This document shows positions 44,428 to 51,447 of a stretch of 64,000 nucleotides of DNA, one piece after another; the stretch's first letter is position 1; each line of letters begins with the position of its first letter. The notes beneath the pieces were generated by a model. The model saw nothing but the letters and a program-made list of their open reading frames with translations, was not told the DNA's origin and made no database searches. The position numbers and the translations under genes were made by a program. Origin of the DNA: Candidatus Hinthialibacter antarcticus (lineage in GTDB: Bacteria > Hinthialibacterota > Hinthialibacteria > Hinthialibacterales > Hinthialibacteraceae); NCBI GenBank assembly GCA_030765645.1, contig JAVCCE010000076.1, positions 62,001-126,000 on the forward strand. Direction: 5' to 3'.

Positions 44428-45720
44428 TTACACGATATCAGGCACAACATATTTGCCCCGGTATTTTCGCGTCAGAAATTCATTGGCGTAATCATTATTG
44501 ATGAAGCGTTCGCGCATGGGATCGAATTCTAACTTGTCTTGCACACGGAAGGCAATGTTGCCTAAGTGGGCGATGGTTGACGACATGTGGATGGTTTCGA
44601 CCGGGCCGTTCTGGTCGGACATTTTGCGGCTGCGCACCGCTTTATGGAAGTTGGCGAAGTGGTTGCCGCCTGCGTTGCCTTTCGGGCCGGGTTCGCGCTT
44701 GTCGCCCAGGTAGGTTTCAAAACTGCTATAGCCTTTGATGACCATGTAGCCTTCTTTGCCATAGAAGATGTTACCAACGGTGGCGCCGTCTTCGGTATTG
44801 GTGCGCCAGGGGCGGGTTTCAAACTGAATCATCTTATTGGCGCCGGTGTATTTGTAGAGAGTCGAAAGCAGTTCCGGCGTTTCTTTGTCGTCGTCCCACA
44901 AAAACTTGCCGCCCATTGCAGTGATCTGGTCAGGATGCGTATCGACGCCTAATCCCCACAGACACATATCGGTTTCATGAACGCCCTGATTGCCTACGTC
45001 GCCGTTGCCGAAATCCCAATGCCAGTGCCAGTTGTAGTGGACGAGGTTTTCTGTGTAGGGGCGCCATTCCGCCGGTCCCAGCCACAAGTCATAGTTGATG
45101 TGTTCCGGTGCGAACTTCGCGGGTTTTTTCCCAATTGAGCCGCGGGTGCGGAAGCAAAGGCCGCGAGCGAGATAAACGTCGCCGATCACGCCTTCACGCA
45201 ATAACTTCACGCCTTCTTGCAGCGCTTCTGAACTGCGCAACTGGACGCCGTGTTGAACGATGCGGCGGTATTTATAAGCCGCTTCGATCATCTTGCGGCC
45301 TTCGAATACGTTATGCGAGCCGGGCTTTTCGACGTAAACGTCTTTGCCCGCCTGACACGCCCAGATGGTTGCCAGCGCATGCCAGTGGTTGGGGGTCGCG
45401 ATGCTGACCGCGTCGATGTCTTTGTCTGCATAGGCTTGACGCATATCGACGACGGTTTTGACTTGCTTGTTGTAATCTCGTTCAAATTCGTCAGCGCGTT
45501 CTGCGAGGACTTCTTCGTCAATATCGCACAGAGTGGTGACTTCGACGTTTTCAGCGGCTTGATGGCCGCCGATGTGCGACTTGCCGCGCCCATTGAGGCC
45601 GATGACGGCCATGTTGATGCGGTCGTTGGCGCCCGCCCACGATTTTGATGTCCCGATTAACGAGCCTGCGGCCAAGGCCGCGCCGCTTTTCATAAAGTTT
45701 CTGCGTACGACGTCATTCAT
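44428..45720 (-). CDS. Tat-exported Gfo/Idh/MocA oxidoreductase (second)
   Basis: A 430-residue NAD(P)-dependent oxidoreductase. The start at 45720 has GGGGAG 6 bases upstream and gives [20 protein letters not shown], a Tat signal. The Rossmann motif is [13 protein letters not shown], the conserved lysine motif [14 protein letters not shown], and the C-terminal barrel shows [15 protein letters not shown]. It differs clearly from the paralogue at 23426, being more distant than two copies of one gene. The tRNA-Arg gene lies just upstream on the same strand. Substrate unknown. Confidence 0.88.
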   Translation of the reverse strand: MNDVVRRNFMKSGAALAAGSLIGTSKSWAGANDRINMAVIGLNGRGKSHIGGHQAAENVEVTTLCDIDEEVLAERADEFERDYNKQVKTVVDMRQAYADKDIDAVSIATPNHWHALATIWACQAGKDVYVEKPGSHNVFEGRKMIEAAYKYRRIVQHGVQLRSSEALQEGVKLLREGVIGDVYLARGLCFRTRGSIGKKPAKFAPEHINYDLWLGPAEWRPYTENLVHYNWHWHWDFGNGDVGNQGVHETDMCLWGLGVDTHPDQITAMGGKFLWDDDKETPELLSTLYKYTGANKMIQFETRPWRTNTEDGATVGNIFYGKEGYMVIKGYSSFETYLGDKREPGPKGNAGGNHFANFHKAVRSRKMSDQNGPVETIHMSSTIAHLGNIAFRVQDKLEFDPMRERFINNDYANEFLTRKYRGKYVVPDIV

Positions 45721-45756
45721 GGTAGTCTCCCCGGGTTCAGTGTTAAAAAAAAACAA

Positions 45757-45830
45757 TGCGCCTGGCGCGATTCGAACGCGCGACCTACGGATTAGGAATC
45801 CGGCGCTCTATCCTACTGAGCTACAGGCGC
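45757..45830 (-). tRNA. tRNA-Arg (anticodon CCT)
   Basis: The cloverleaf is complete: acceptor GCGCCTG/CAGGCGC, D arm GCTC/GAGC, anticodon loop TTCCTAA and T arm GCGCG-TTCGAAT-CGCGC, discriminator A, no encoded CCA. The first anticodon-stem pair (27-43) is C-T and does not pair. It lies 36 bases upstream of the Gfo/Idh/MocA start. Confidence 0.95.
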
Positions 45831-45935
45831 TTGGCTATAATCCTACTGAATGCCGCCGGACGATTCAAGCGAAGGCGTTGGCATTCAGTGAGTCGAGTTG
45901 AATTAACCACTGTACATTTCTTTGGGAGAAACTCT

Positions 45936-46703
45936 GTGAAGGAATTAATCGTTTTTAATCCCTATCTAGAACAGGTCTTTATTTTAGGCGTGTATCTGGC
46001 GCTGGTGAAATTGTTATTTCTAATCATACGCTTTGTTTTTCAATCCGTCTTAAAAATTTCCCGTCATTCAATCCCTGCAAACTTGTTCTTATTCTTCGCG
46101 CGGCTCATTGGCTGCTCGTTTTTCTTTGCTGTTACATTTCATCTATTGAAACGGTATGAATTATTCGGCAATGCGGCATTGTTATGGTTCATCTCATTGT
46201 TATTCATCCTTCTTTATTCGATTAGCGACGTGATGCCCATGCGCGAAGCCTGGTCATATACGCGCAACGGCCCATTGATGAGCCGGGCGTATATTGATGT
46301 ATTTCATCCATTGGTTTCGATGCTGTTATTGCCTGCGGGAGTCTGGCTTATTTCGATGATGCCTTCAATCTCATTAGAAATGATTGCAGTGCAGCCAAGC
46401 CGCATCATGAATTTGATTGCTGGTTTAATTACGTCTTTGACGAAGATGAAAGGAGACCAACTGGTTCAAATTGAACAGAATATCACGATTGCTTTTTACT
46501 CCATTTTTTCATTCTTTCTTATTTTTCATCTTATGCGCAGCGTGAATTCTATTCGTGATTATTGCGCCAACTTTTTCGAAGTGATCCGTGGACAAGAGCC
46601 TGACCCCGAACTCGCATCAGCCCTCGCGAATCCTGAAGTTTCAGATGCGACTCAGCAAGAGAATGAAGAAACCGTTTCGAATGATGACAAACCAAAAGAG
46701 TGA
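45936..46703 (+). CDS. Integral membrane protein
   Basis: A 255-residue protein of unknown function. The GTG at 45936 follows GGGAG by 7 bases; the open frame further upstream crosses the tRNA gene and is not coding. Five or so hydrophobic helices are visible: about residues 8-32, 47-65, 78-97, 120-145 and 185-205. A short acidic tail ends the protein (ENEEVVSND-like, EEETVSNDDKPKE). No family was recognised. It converges on tag with one base between the stops. Confidence 0.65.
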   Translation: MKELIVFNPYLEQVFILGVYLALVKLLFLIIRFVFQSVLKISRHSIPANLFLFFARLIGCSFFFAVTFHLLKRYELFGNAALLWFISLLFILLYSISDVMPMREAWSYTRNGPLMSRAYIDVFHPLVSMLLLPAGVWLISMMPSISLEMIAVQPSRIMNLIAGLITSLTKMKGDQLVQIEQNITIAFYSIFSFFLIFHLMRSVNSIRDYCANFFEVIRGQEPDPELASALANPEVSDATQQENEETVSNDDKPKE

Positions 46704-46704
46704 A

Positions 46705-47286
46705 TTAAGTTTTTGATCGCCGTTTTATTTCTTGATAACGAAAACAAGTGGTTGTGTGATCGTTGACCATGCCGACCGCTTGCATGAATGCATAGCAAAT
46801 GGTGGTTCCGACAAAATTGAAGCCGCGTTTTTTGAGGTCTTTGCACATTGCGTCTGAAACAGGCGTGTTGGCGGGAACGTCTTTCAACGCTTTCCATTTA
46901 TTTTGTATTGGCTTGCCGTCGACGAATCCCCAGATGTATTGATCGAACGAACCATATTCATCTTGGATTTTGAGAAACGCCTTGGCGTTTTGTACGGCGG
47001 AATTGATCTTCAGCTTGTTTCTGACAATGCCCGGGTCGGCGAGCAACGTGTCGATTTTCTTTTGGGTATAGCGCGCGACTTTGTTGGGGTCGAACTGGTC
47101 GAAGACCTTTCGGTAATGGGCGCGTTTATTCAAAATCGTGCTCCAACTCAGCCCGGCTTGTGCGCCCTCGAGAACCAGAAATTCAAACAACTTCTGGTTG
47201 TCATGCAGCGGAACGCCCCATTCTTCATCATGGTATTGAATGTCTAACTCAGATTTCGCCCATTCACAACGGGATGTCTTGCTCAT
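46705..47286 (-). CDS. tag: DNA-3-methyladenine glycosylase I
   Basis: A 193-residue base-excision enzyme of the Tag family. Landmarks are CEWAKSELDIQYHDEEWGVPLHD, FEFLVLEGAQAGLSW, NKRAHYRKVFDQFDP, KRGFNFVGTTICYAFMQAVGMVNDH and the terminal zinc-binding Cys/His set (C8, H near position 18, H/C near the end). AAGGA precedes the ATG. Together with the AlkD-like gene at 12930 the window holds two alkylation-repair genes. Confidence 0.93.
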   Translation of the reverse strand: MSKTSRCEWAKSELDIQYHDEEWGVPLHDNQKLFEFLVLEGAQAGLSWSTILNKRAHYRKVFDQFDPNKVARYTQKKIDTLLADPGIVRNKLKINSAVQNAKAFLKIQDEYGSFDQYIWGFVDGKPIQNKWKALKDVPANTPVSDAMCKDLKKRGFNFVGTTICYAFMQAVGMVNDHTTTCFRYQEIKRRSKT

Positions 47287-47409
47287 TGAAAGTCCTTTTC
47301 TTAAACCAAGAATTTCTCCATTGGTTTTGTTTCGCCATGATTCTTGATATAAAATCGAAATTACATGTTACTATAAAAAATCGAACTTGAATGATGAAAT
47401 GGAACGCAG

Positions 47410-47769
47410 ATGAGAGCCGAAGACGATGCGGTATTGGTCTATTCTACTGAATCTGGCCCATCGCGCCAGAATAAAAATAAACGGGACAAAAATTCGACGT
47501 CAGGGAAGCAGAAGCCCGCGCATCCCAATGACGGGGTGGTGCGCGTCGCCCGCGAAACCAAAGGCCGCAAAGGGAAGGGCGTTACGTTGGTGACGGGGCT
47601 GCGACACTGCCCGGATGAATTGAAGAAGATCGCTAAGCAACTCAAACAGATGTGCGGCAGCGGCGGCGCCGTGAAAGACGGCGTGATTGAAATCCAGGGC
47701 GACCACCGCGATAAGATTGCTGAAGAACTTACTAGACAGGGTCATACGGTTAAAAAGGTCGGCGGGTGA
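47410..47769 (+). CDS. yciH: SUI1/eIF1-like translation factor
   Basis: A 119-residue protein of the bacterial SUI1 family (E. coli YciH), which can discriminate initiation codons or act under stress. The C-terminal domain shows KGRKGKGVTLVTGL, LKKIAKQLKQMCGSGGAVKDG, IEIQGDHRDKIAEEL and the closing G-rich VKKVGG. The N-terminal 40 residues are polar and disordered-looking. The ribosome site is weak. Confidence 0.9.
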   Translation: MRAEDDAVLVYSTESGPSRQNKNKRDKNSTSGKQKPAHPNDGVVRVARETKGRKGKGVTLVTGLRHCPDELKKIAKQLKQMCGSGGAVKDGVIEIQGDHRDKIAEELTRQGHTVKKVGG

Positions 47770-47833
47770 GCATAGTTTTGGCGGGTGGCGAGCCAAGGCC
47801 GAAGACCAGCCCTTGATGTAAGAGAATTGATAC

Positions 47834-47914
47834 GGCTTGGGTGCATCTCTCTTCGCTTCGGTGCGGGCTTTTAGGCCCTTTTGCACAGGTGCTCACAGAG
47901 ATGTCCCCCAAGCC
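47834..47914 (-). repeat. Covarying hairpin repeat, copy 3
   Basis: The outer arms GGCTTGGG and CCCAAGCC pair perfectly, as do CATCTCT and AGAGATG. The centre GTGCGGGCTTTTAGGCCC is the reverse complement of the family core. Inverted relative to copies 1 and 2. It ends 14 bases before the left hairpin of the EVE-HNH unit. Confidence 0.8.
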
Positions 47915-47927
47915 TTGATTCACCCAG

Positions 47928-47966
47928 GGTAGGGTGGGCTCGTTCGACGAAGGCGAACAGCCCACC
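47928..47966 (+). repeat. Left hairpin of the EVE-HNH unit
   Basis: GGTAGGGTGGGCT, a loop of about 18 bases, then AGCCCACC. The first 15 bases match the reverse complement of the right hairpin at 48944-48971, giving terminal inverted repeats around a 1-kb unit. Confidence 0.8.
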
Positions 47967-48025
47967 AAGCAATGTTTCAAATTATGAAAATGATTATTTG
48001 AAAATTTTATTTAAGGAGAAAGCAG

Positions 48026-48940
48026 ATGAAAGTTTGGTGGTGTAACCAATCAGAATGGTGGGAAAAAGAACATAACGAATCCCTTGTATGCAGCGTACCA
48101 GATGAAGGTAATTCTACTTTTAGAAAGACAGTCGAAAGTGTGAAAAAAGGAGATGTAATTGTCCATTGTGCAAAAAAAAAGGTAATAGCATTTAGTCAAG
48201 CTATGGAAGATGGTAAATGGAGGGAAAATAAAATTGATGGAGAAGGTTGGTGTTTTAAAACTGAATATTTTGATTTAAAAAAAAATCCAATACAAAAAGA
48301 TAAATTCGTCCACATTCTTGAACCCGGCAAATTTACTGGTTACCCAATTAACAAGAACTATGATATTAATCAAGGATATTTTTATCCTTTCGATGAAGAA
48401 GGTTTAAGTGTAATCCTTCAATATGTTGATGAGCCAAAACCGTTACCTAAATGGCTTGAGAACCTCAAATCGTTCAAAGTTAAATTAGATGAAGTTTCAC
48501 AAGAACTTGAAGAAGAATTTGACCCAAAATCCTCTAAAGAAGCTAAAGAGAAGGTAGAAAGAAGTATTCGATTACGTCGTGGTCAACCAAAATTCCGAGG
48601 TCTGTTATTACGATATTATAATGGTCGTTGTGCAGTTACAGGCTGTAATTTTGAAGGTGCTTTGGAGGCTGCTCATATTACACCTTATAATGGCGATAGA
48701 ACAAATAATCCACAAAATGGCATCCTTCTTAGAGCGGACATTCATACGCTTTGGGATTTAAATCTAATCGCTGTAGACCCGAAAACCTATAAAGTGATAA
48801 TTCATAAAGCTCTAAAAAAGACTGAGTATGAAAAGTTGAATGGAGCATCATTGACCTTGCCTAAAACAAAGAAATATTGGCCTTCAAAAGAGGCGTTATT
48901 GTATCAATTGAAATGTTTGAAAGAAAATATCAACTATTAA
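48026..48940 (+). CDS. EVE/PUA-like and HNH endonuclease, modification-dependent restriction type
   Basis: A 304-residue predicted nuclease. The N-terminal part (residues 1-135) begins MKVWWCNQSEWW and has KKGDVIVHCAKKKVIAFSQA, as in EVE/PUA-like domains that flip modified bases. A charged linker (about 150-185) leads to an HNH domain: GRCAVTGCNFEGALEAAHITPY, NPQNGILLRADIHTLWD and LIAVDP. This pairing is known from modification-dependent (type IV-like) restriction enzymes, so a role against phages with modified DNA is likely. AAGGAGAA lies 5-12 bases upstream. The gene is visibly A+T-rich compared with its neighbours and is bounded by inverted hairpins, suggesting horizontal entry. Confidence 0.82.
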   Translation: MKVWWCNQSEWWEKEHNESLVCSVPDEGNSTFRKTVESVKKGDVIVHCAKKKVIAFSQAMEDGKWRENKIDGEGWCFKTEYFDLKKNPIQKDKFVHILEPGKFTGYPINKNYDINQGYFYPFDEEGLSVILQYVDEPKPLPKWLENLKSFKVKLDEVSQELEEEFDPKSSKEAKEKVERSIRLRRGQPKFRGLLLRYYNGRCAVTGCNFEGALEAAHITPYNGDRTNNPQNGILLRADIHTLWDLNLIAVDPKTYKVIIHKALKKTEYEKLNGASLTLPKTKKYWPSKEALLYQLKCLKENINY

Positions 48941-48943
48941 ATT

Positions 48944-48971
48944 GTGGGCTGCTTCGCGAGCCCACCCTACC
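48944..48971 (-). repeat. Right hairpin of the EVE-HNH unit
   Basis: GTGGGCT-GCTTCGCG-AGCCCACCCTACC. On the minus strand it reads GGTAGGGTGGGCTCG, the same as the left hairpin. It starts 3 bases after the stop codon of the nuclease gene. Confidence 0.8.
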
Positions 48972-49086
48972 TCTATGCTAGAAAGGTGTTAAACAAACGA
49001 TCAAGGCTGCGGCCTCTTGCTGATGACGTCCAGCCCGCGAAACCAAGCGGTCACAGCGCTTCGCCGTTTGGGTATTGCGTATTCTG

Positions 49087-50475
49087 TTACTCACTGCGGG
49101 AGCGTTTCATGACCATACGCATAGGGGCGCTTTTTTTAGCCGCAACCGGTTCTTTTTTCATAGCGGTCTTGGATTGCGTCTTCCTGACCTGTTCTTCAAT
49201 CTTCCGGTTCATCTCCTCGTTGCTGTCAAAGCGCTCCATGGCCTTGGTCATCATTTGATGTTGAACGTCAATTAATCGCTCCTGGCTTTTGACGACATCC
49301 AGTTTTTTCTTGCGCTCCTCTACGTTGTTCAGGGCAAGCGCTTTCTTTTTCATCAATGCGTTATAGTCAGGCGAGTTCGGGTCGAGCGTTTCTGAAGTGG
49401 CTTCAATTTCATCGAGAATCCCTTGCAACTCAGCCATGCAACTTTGAAATTCTTCCTCGAACAATTCTCCCATATATTTCACAATATCTTTATGCAGTTT
49501 CAGCATGATGCGCTGGCGCCGCAGGATATTGTGCTGTTGTGAGAAAAAGCGTTTGAAATCTAACTGGGTGGAGCCGCGCGCCCGTGCATATTTCCCGATG
49601 CTTCCCCGGGTGTTTTGCAGCAGCGCCTTCAAGTGTTTCGGGTCCGTCACTCCAAGTTTGATATAGATCAACAAGCGTAAGTAGCGTGGCAGTTCAACCA
49701 GGACGGGGTATTTCTCAAAGTGGCTTTTAATGATGCGTTCGTCATCGCGAAAGTCGTCTAATACTTTTTCAAAGGATTGCTGGCTTCTGTCGTGACGCTC
49801 TTTGAAGTCTGTGGTCTGGCTTGTGCCGTTATATCCTTCTTTTGCCAGTTTCGATAAAAAATAATTGGTGATTTCAATCAACAGCCGCCCTGACATTTCG
49901 TTGTATTGCACAACGTCATAGGCCTGATCGACAATGCTGGTGAAAAATGGAAATAGGGGATGAGAGTCATCAATCTTACTTAATTTACGGCGGACGGAAT
50001 GGACCTCTTCCGGTGTGAAGATCAGGGTAATTTCCTGGAAGCGGAACTTACGGATATTTTCATCGTCGGTTTCAATGTTGAAGAAATTTCGTAATAAAGT
50101 CCTGACTGTAATGACGCCTTCGGTCTTTTCGACGCACAGCTGGCTTTGAATGTCCATCATGGAGGTGAAAATCGCCGCGACTTCTTTGGGGCTTTTGTCT
50201 TGCACCTCTTTGCCGAGATTGTCTAGAATGTCGTGAATTTCTTTGCGCTTTTCTTGTACCGCCTGGTCTCTTTCTTTTTCTTCCTGCTCGTTTACTTTCC
50301 CAAAATCTCGGTCTTTGGTGGTATCGAATACAATTTCTCGAATCGCCTCGTGTAGATTTCCGTTCTTTTTGGCGATTTCAAGCAACTCGCGCGAGCTGGC
50401 ATTCAGATCAGGCTCTTCAGGCGAATTTTGATCTAGTTCTGTATTTTCGGTGTTGCGTTCTTCGTCCTGGTTCAA
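49087..50475 (-). CDS. Uncharacterised coiled-coil protein
   Basis: A 462-residue cytoplasmic, helical protein of unknown function. The start is set at TTG 50475, preceded by GGGGG about 8 bases upstream and a perfect TATAAT at 50504-50509; the frame also opens upstream to a GTG at 50544, but that would place the promoter inside the gene. An acidic N-terminus is followed by helices, a compact central part (ITLIFTPEEVHSVRRKLSKI, LPRYLRLLIYIKLGVTDPKH), long coils at about 330-430 and a basic tail (KKSAPMRMVMKRSRSE). No family was recognised. Confidence 0.65.
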   Translation of the reverse strand: MNQDEERNTENTELDQNSPEEPDLNASSRELLEIAKKNGNLHEAIREIVFDTTKDRDFGKVNEQEEKERDQAVQEKRKEIHDILDNLGKEVQDKSPKEVAAIFTSMMDIQSQLCVEKTEGVITVRTLLRNFFNIETDDENIRKFRFQEITLIFTPEEVHSVRRKLSKIDDSHPLFPFFTSIVDQAYDVVQYNEMSGRLLIEITNYFLSKLAKEGYNGTSQTTDFKERHDRSQQSFEKVLDDFRDDERIIKSHFEKYPVLVELPRYLRLLIYIKLGVTDPKHLKALLQNTRGSIGKYARARGSTQLDFKRFFSQQHNILRRQRIMLKLHKDIVKYMGELFEEEFQSCMAELQGILDEIEATSETLDPNSPDYNALMKKKALALNNVEERKKKLDVVKSQERLIDVQHQMMTKAMERFDSNEEMNRKIEEQVRKTQSKTAMKKEPVAAKKSAPMRMVMKRSRSE

Positions 50476-50503
50476 TGTCCCGGCCCCCGTTTCACTAAAC
50501 CTT

Positions 50504-50509
50504 ATTATA
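50504..50509 (-). promoter_or_regulatory. -10 element for the coiled-coil gene
   Basis: A perfect TATAAT on the minus strand with a poor -35 (GTATTT) 17 bases further upstream. It sits about 30 bases before the chosen TTG start. Confidence 0.5.
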
Positions 50510-50703
50510 CTCTCACTGCGATAATAAAATACAGATAAAAGCACTCATTTTTTTCTTTTCGTATTGACAGGAAGAAGGCGGCGTTGGCATTGCGTGGAGA
50601 CAATCAACTCTGACGCATCGTTGGTTGGAGCGGGATTCGCATCGAACGAAAAAAAAGGCCCCGGAATTTTCCGAAGCCTTTTGGTCTGTGCGAAACGAAA
50701 GTG

Positions 50704-50776
50704 CGTCCCCAAGGGGATTCGAACCCCTGCTGCCGGCGTGAAAGGCCGGTGTCCTAGGCCTCTAGACGATGGGGAC
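50704..50776 (-). tRNA. tRNA-Glu (anticodon TTC)
   Basis: Full cloverleaf: acceptor GTCCCCA/TGGGGAC, anticodon arm CCGGC-CTTTCAC-GCCGG, T arm GGGG-TTCGAAT-CCCC and discriminator G. No encoded CCA. Confidence 0.96.
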
Positions 50777-50909
50777 GTGGACGTTGATTTCGTTTAAGTG
50801 AGGCGTTTTCTGCAACCTGAATATTAATGGCGCAAGCGCCCAATTTGTCAACCAGAATAAGCGAACTTTTTGCGATATTTTCACCCGATGTAACTCATGG
50901 ATTGAGCGA

Positions 50910-51377
50910 TTATCGGCGTAAATACTTCTGATAGGCCTCTACCGCCAGCACGTCGCAGCGTTCGTTCTCAGGATGCCCGGAATGCCCCTTAACGTGCTCC
51001 CACGTGACCTGGTGCGCCTGGCACAGTTCGTCGAGCCGCTTCCACAGTTCATCGTTCTTGACGGGTTCAAAGCCGCCGCGGGTTTTGCGGCGCCAGCCGT
51101 TGCGCTTCCAGTTTTTCATCCACTCAGTCACGCCTTTCATGACGTAGGTGCTGTCGGTCACCACGCGGACGCTGGTGGGCCGGGTGAGCGTCGCCAGCCC
51201 TTCGATGACGGCGGAGAGTTCCATGCGGTTATTGGTGGTGTCTTCAGCGCCGCCGGAGGCTTCTTTCTCTTTGCCTGTCTTGATGTGGCGCATGACGTAC
51301 GCCCAGCCGCCGGGGCCGGGGTTGCCGCTGCAAGCGCCGTCGGTATACAGGAAGACTTCTTCGTTTGCTGGATTCAT
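50910..51377 (-). CDS. rnhA: Ribonuclease HI
   Basis: A 155-residue enzyme that cuts RNA in RNA-DNA hybrids. The four catalytic acids are visible: D13 in [15 protein letters not shown]53 in TTNNRMEL, D75 in VVTDSTYV and the late Asp in NERCDVLA. The active-site His is in [13 protein letters not shown]. Length and motifs are standard. AAAGGAG lies 5 bases before the ATG, immediately after the terminator of the upstream metalloprotease. Confidence 0.96.
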   Translation of the reverse strand: MNPANEEVFLYTDGACSGNPGPGGWAYVMRHIKTGKEKEASGGAEDTTNNRMELSAVIEGLATLTRPTSVRVVTDSTYVMKGVTEWMKNWKRNGWRRKTRGGFEPVKNDELWKRLDELCQAHQVTWEHVKGHSGHPENERCDVLAVEAYQKYLRR

Positions 51378-51389
51378 GGTGCTCCTTTA

Positions 51390-51422
51390 AATAAGAAAAT
51401 CGCCCCTTGCGGGGCGATTTTC
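51390..51422 (-). terminator. Rho-independent terminator of the metalloprotease gene
   Basis: Perfect 12-bp stem GAAAATCGCCCC/GGGGCGATTTTC (51395-51406 and 51411-51422); on the minus strand it continues TTATTT. Confidence 0.8.
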
Positions 51423-51447
51423 GCTTGTGGTTATCTAAGGCGTCTCT

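Noticed and set aside
48026-48940. Homing endonuclease or intron-encoded HNH
   Set aside because: The EVE-like N-terminus and lack of an interrupted host gene favour a restriction-type enzyme; the hairpin-bounded form was kept as a separate finding.
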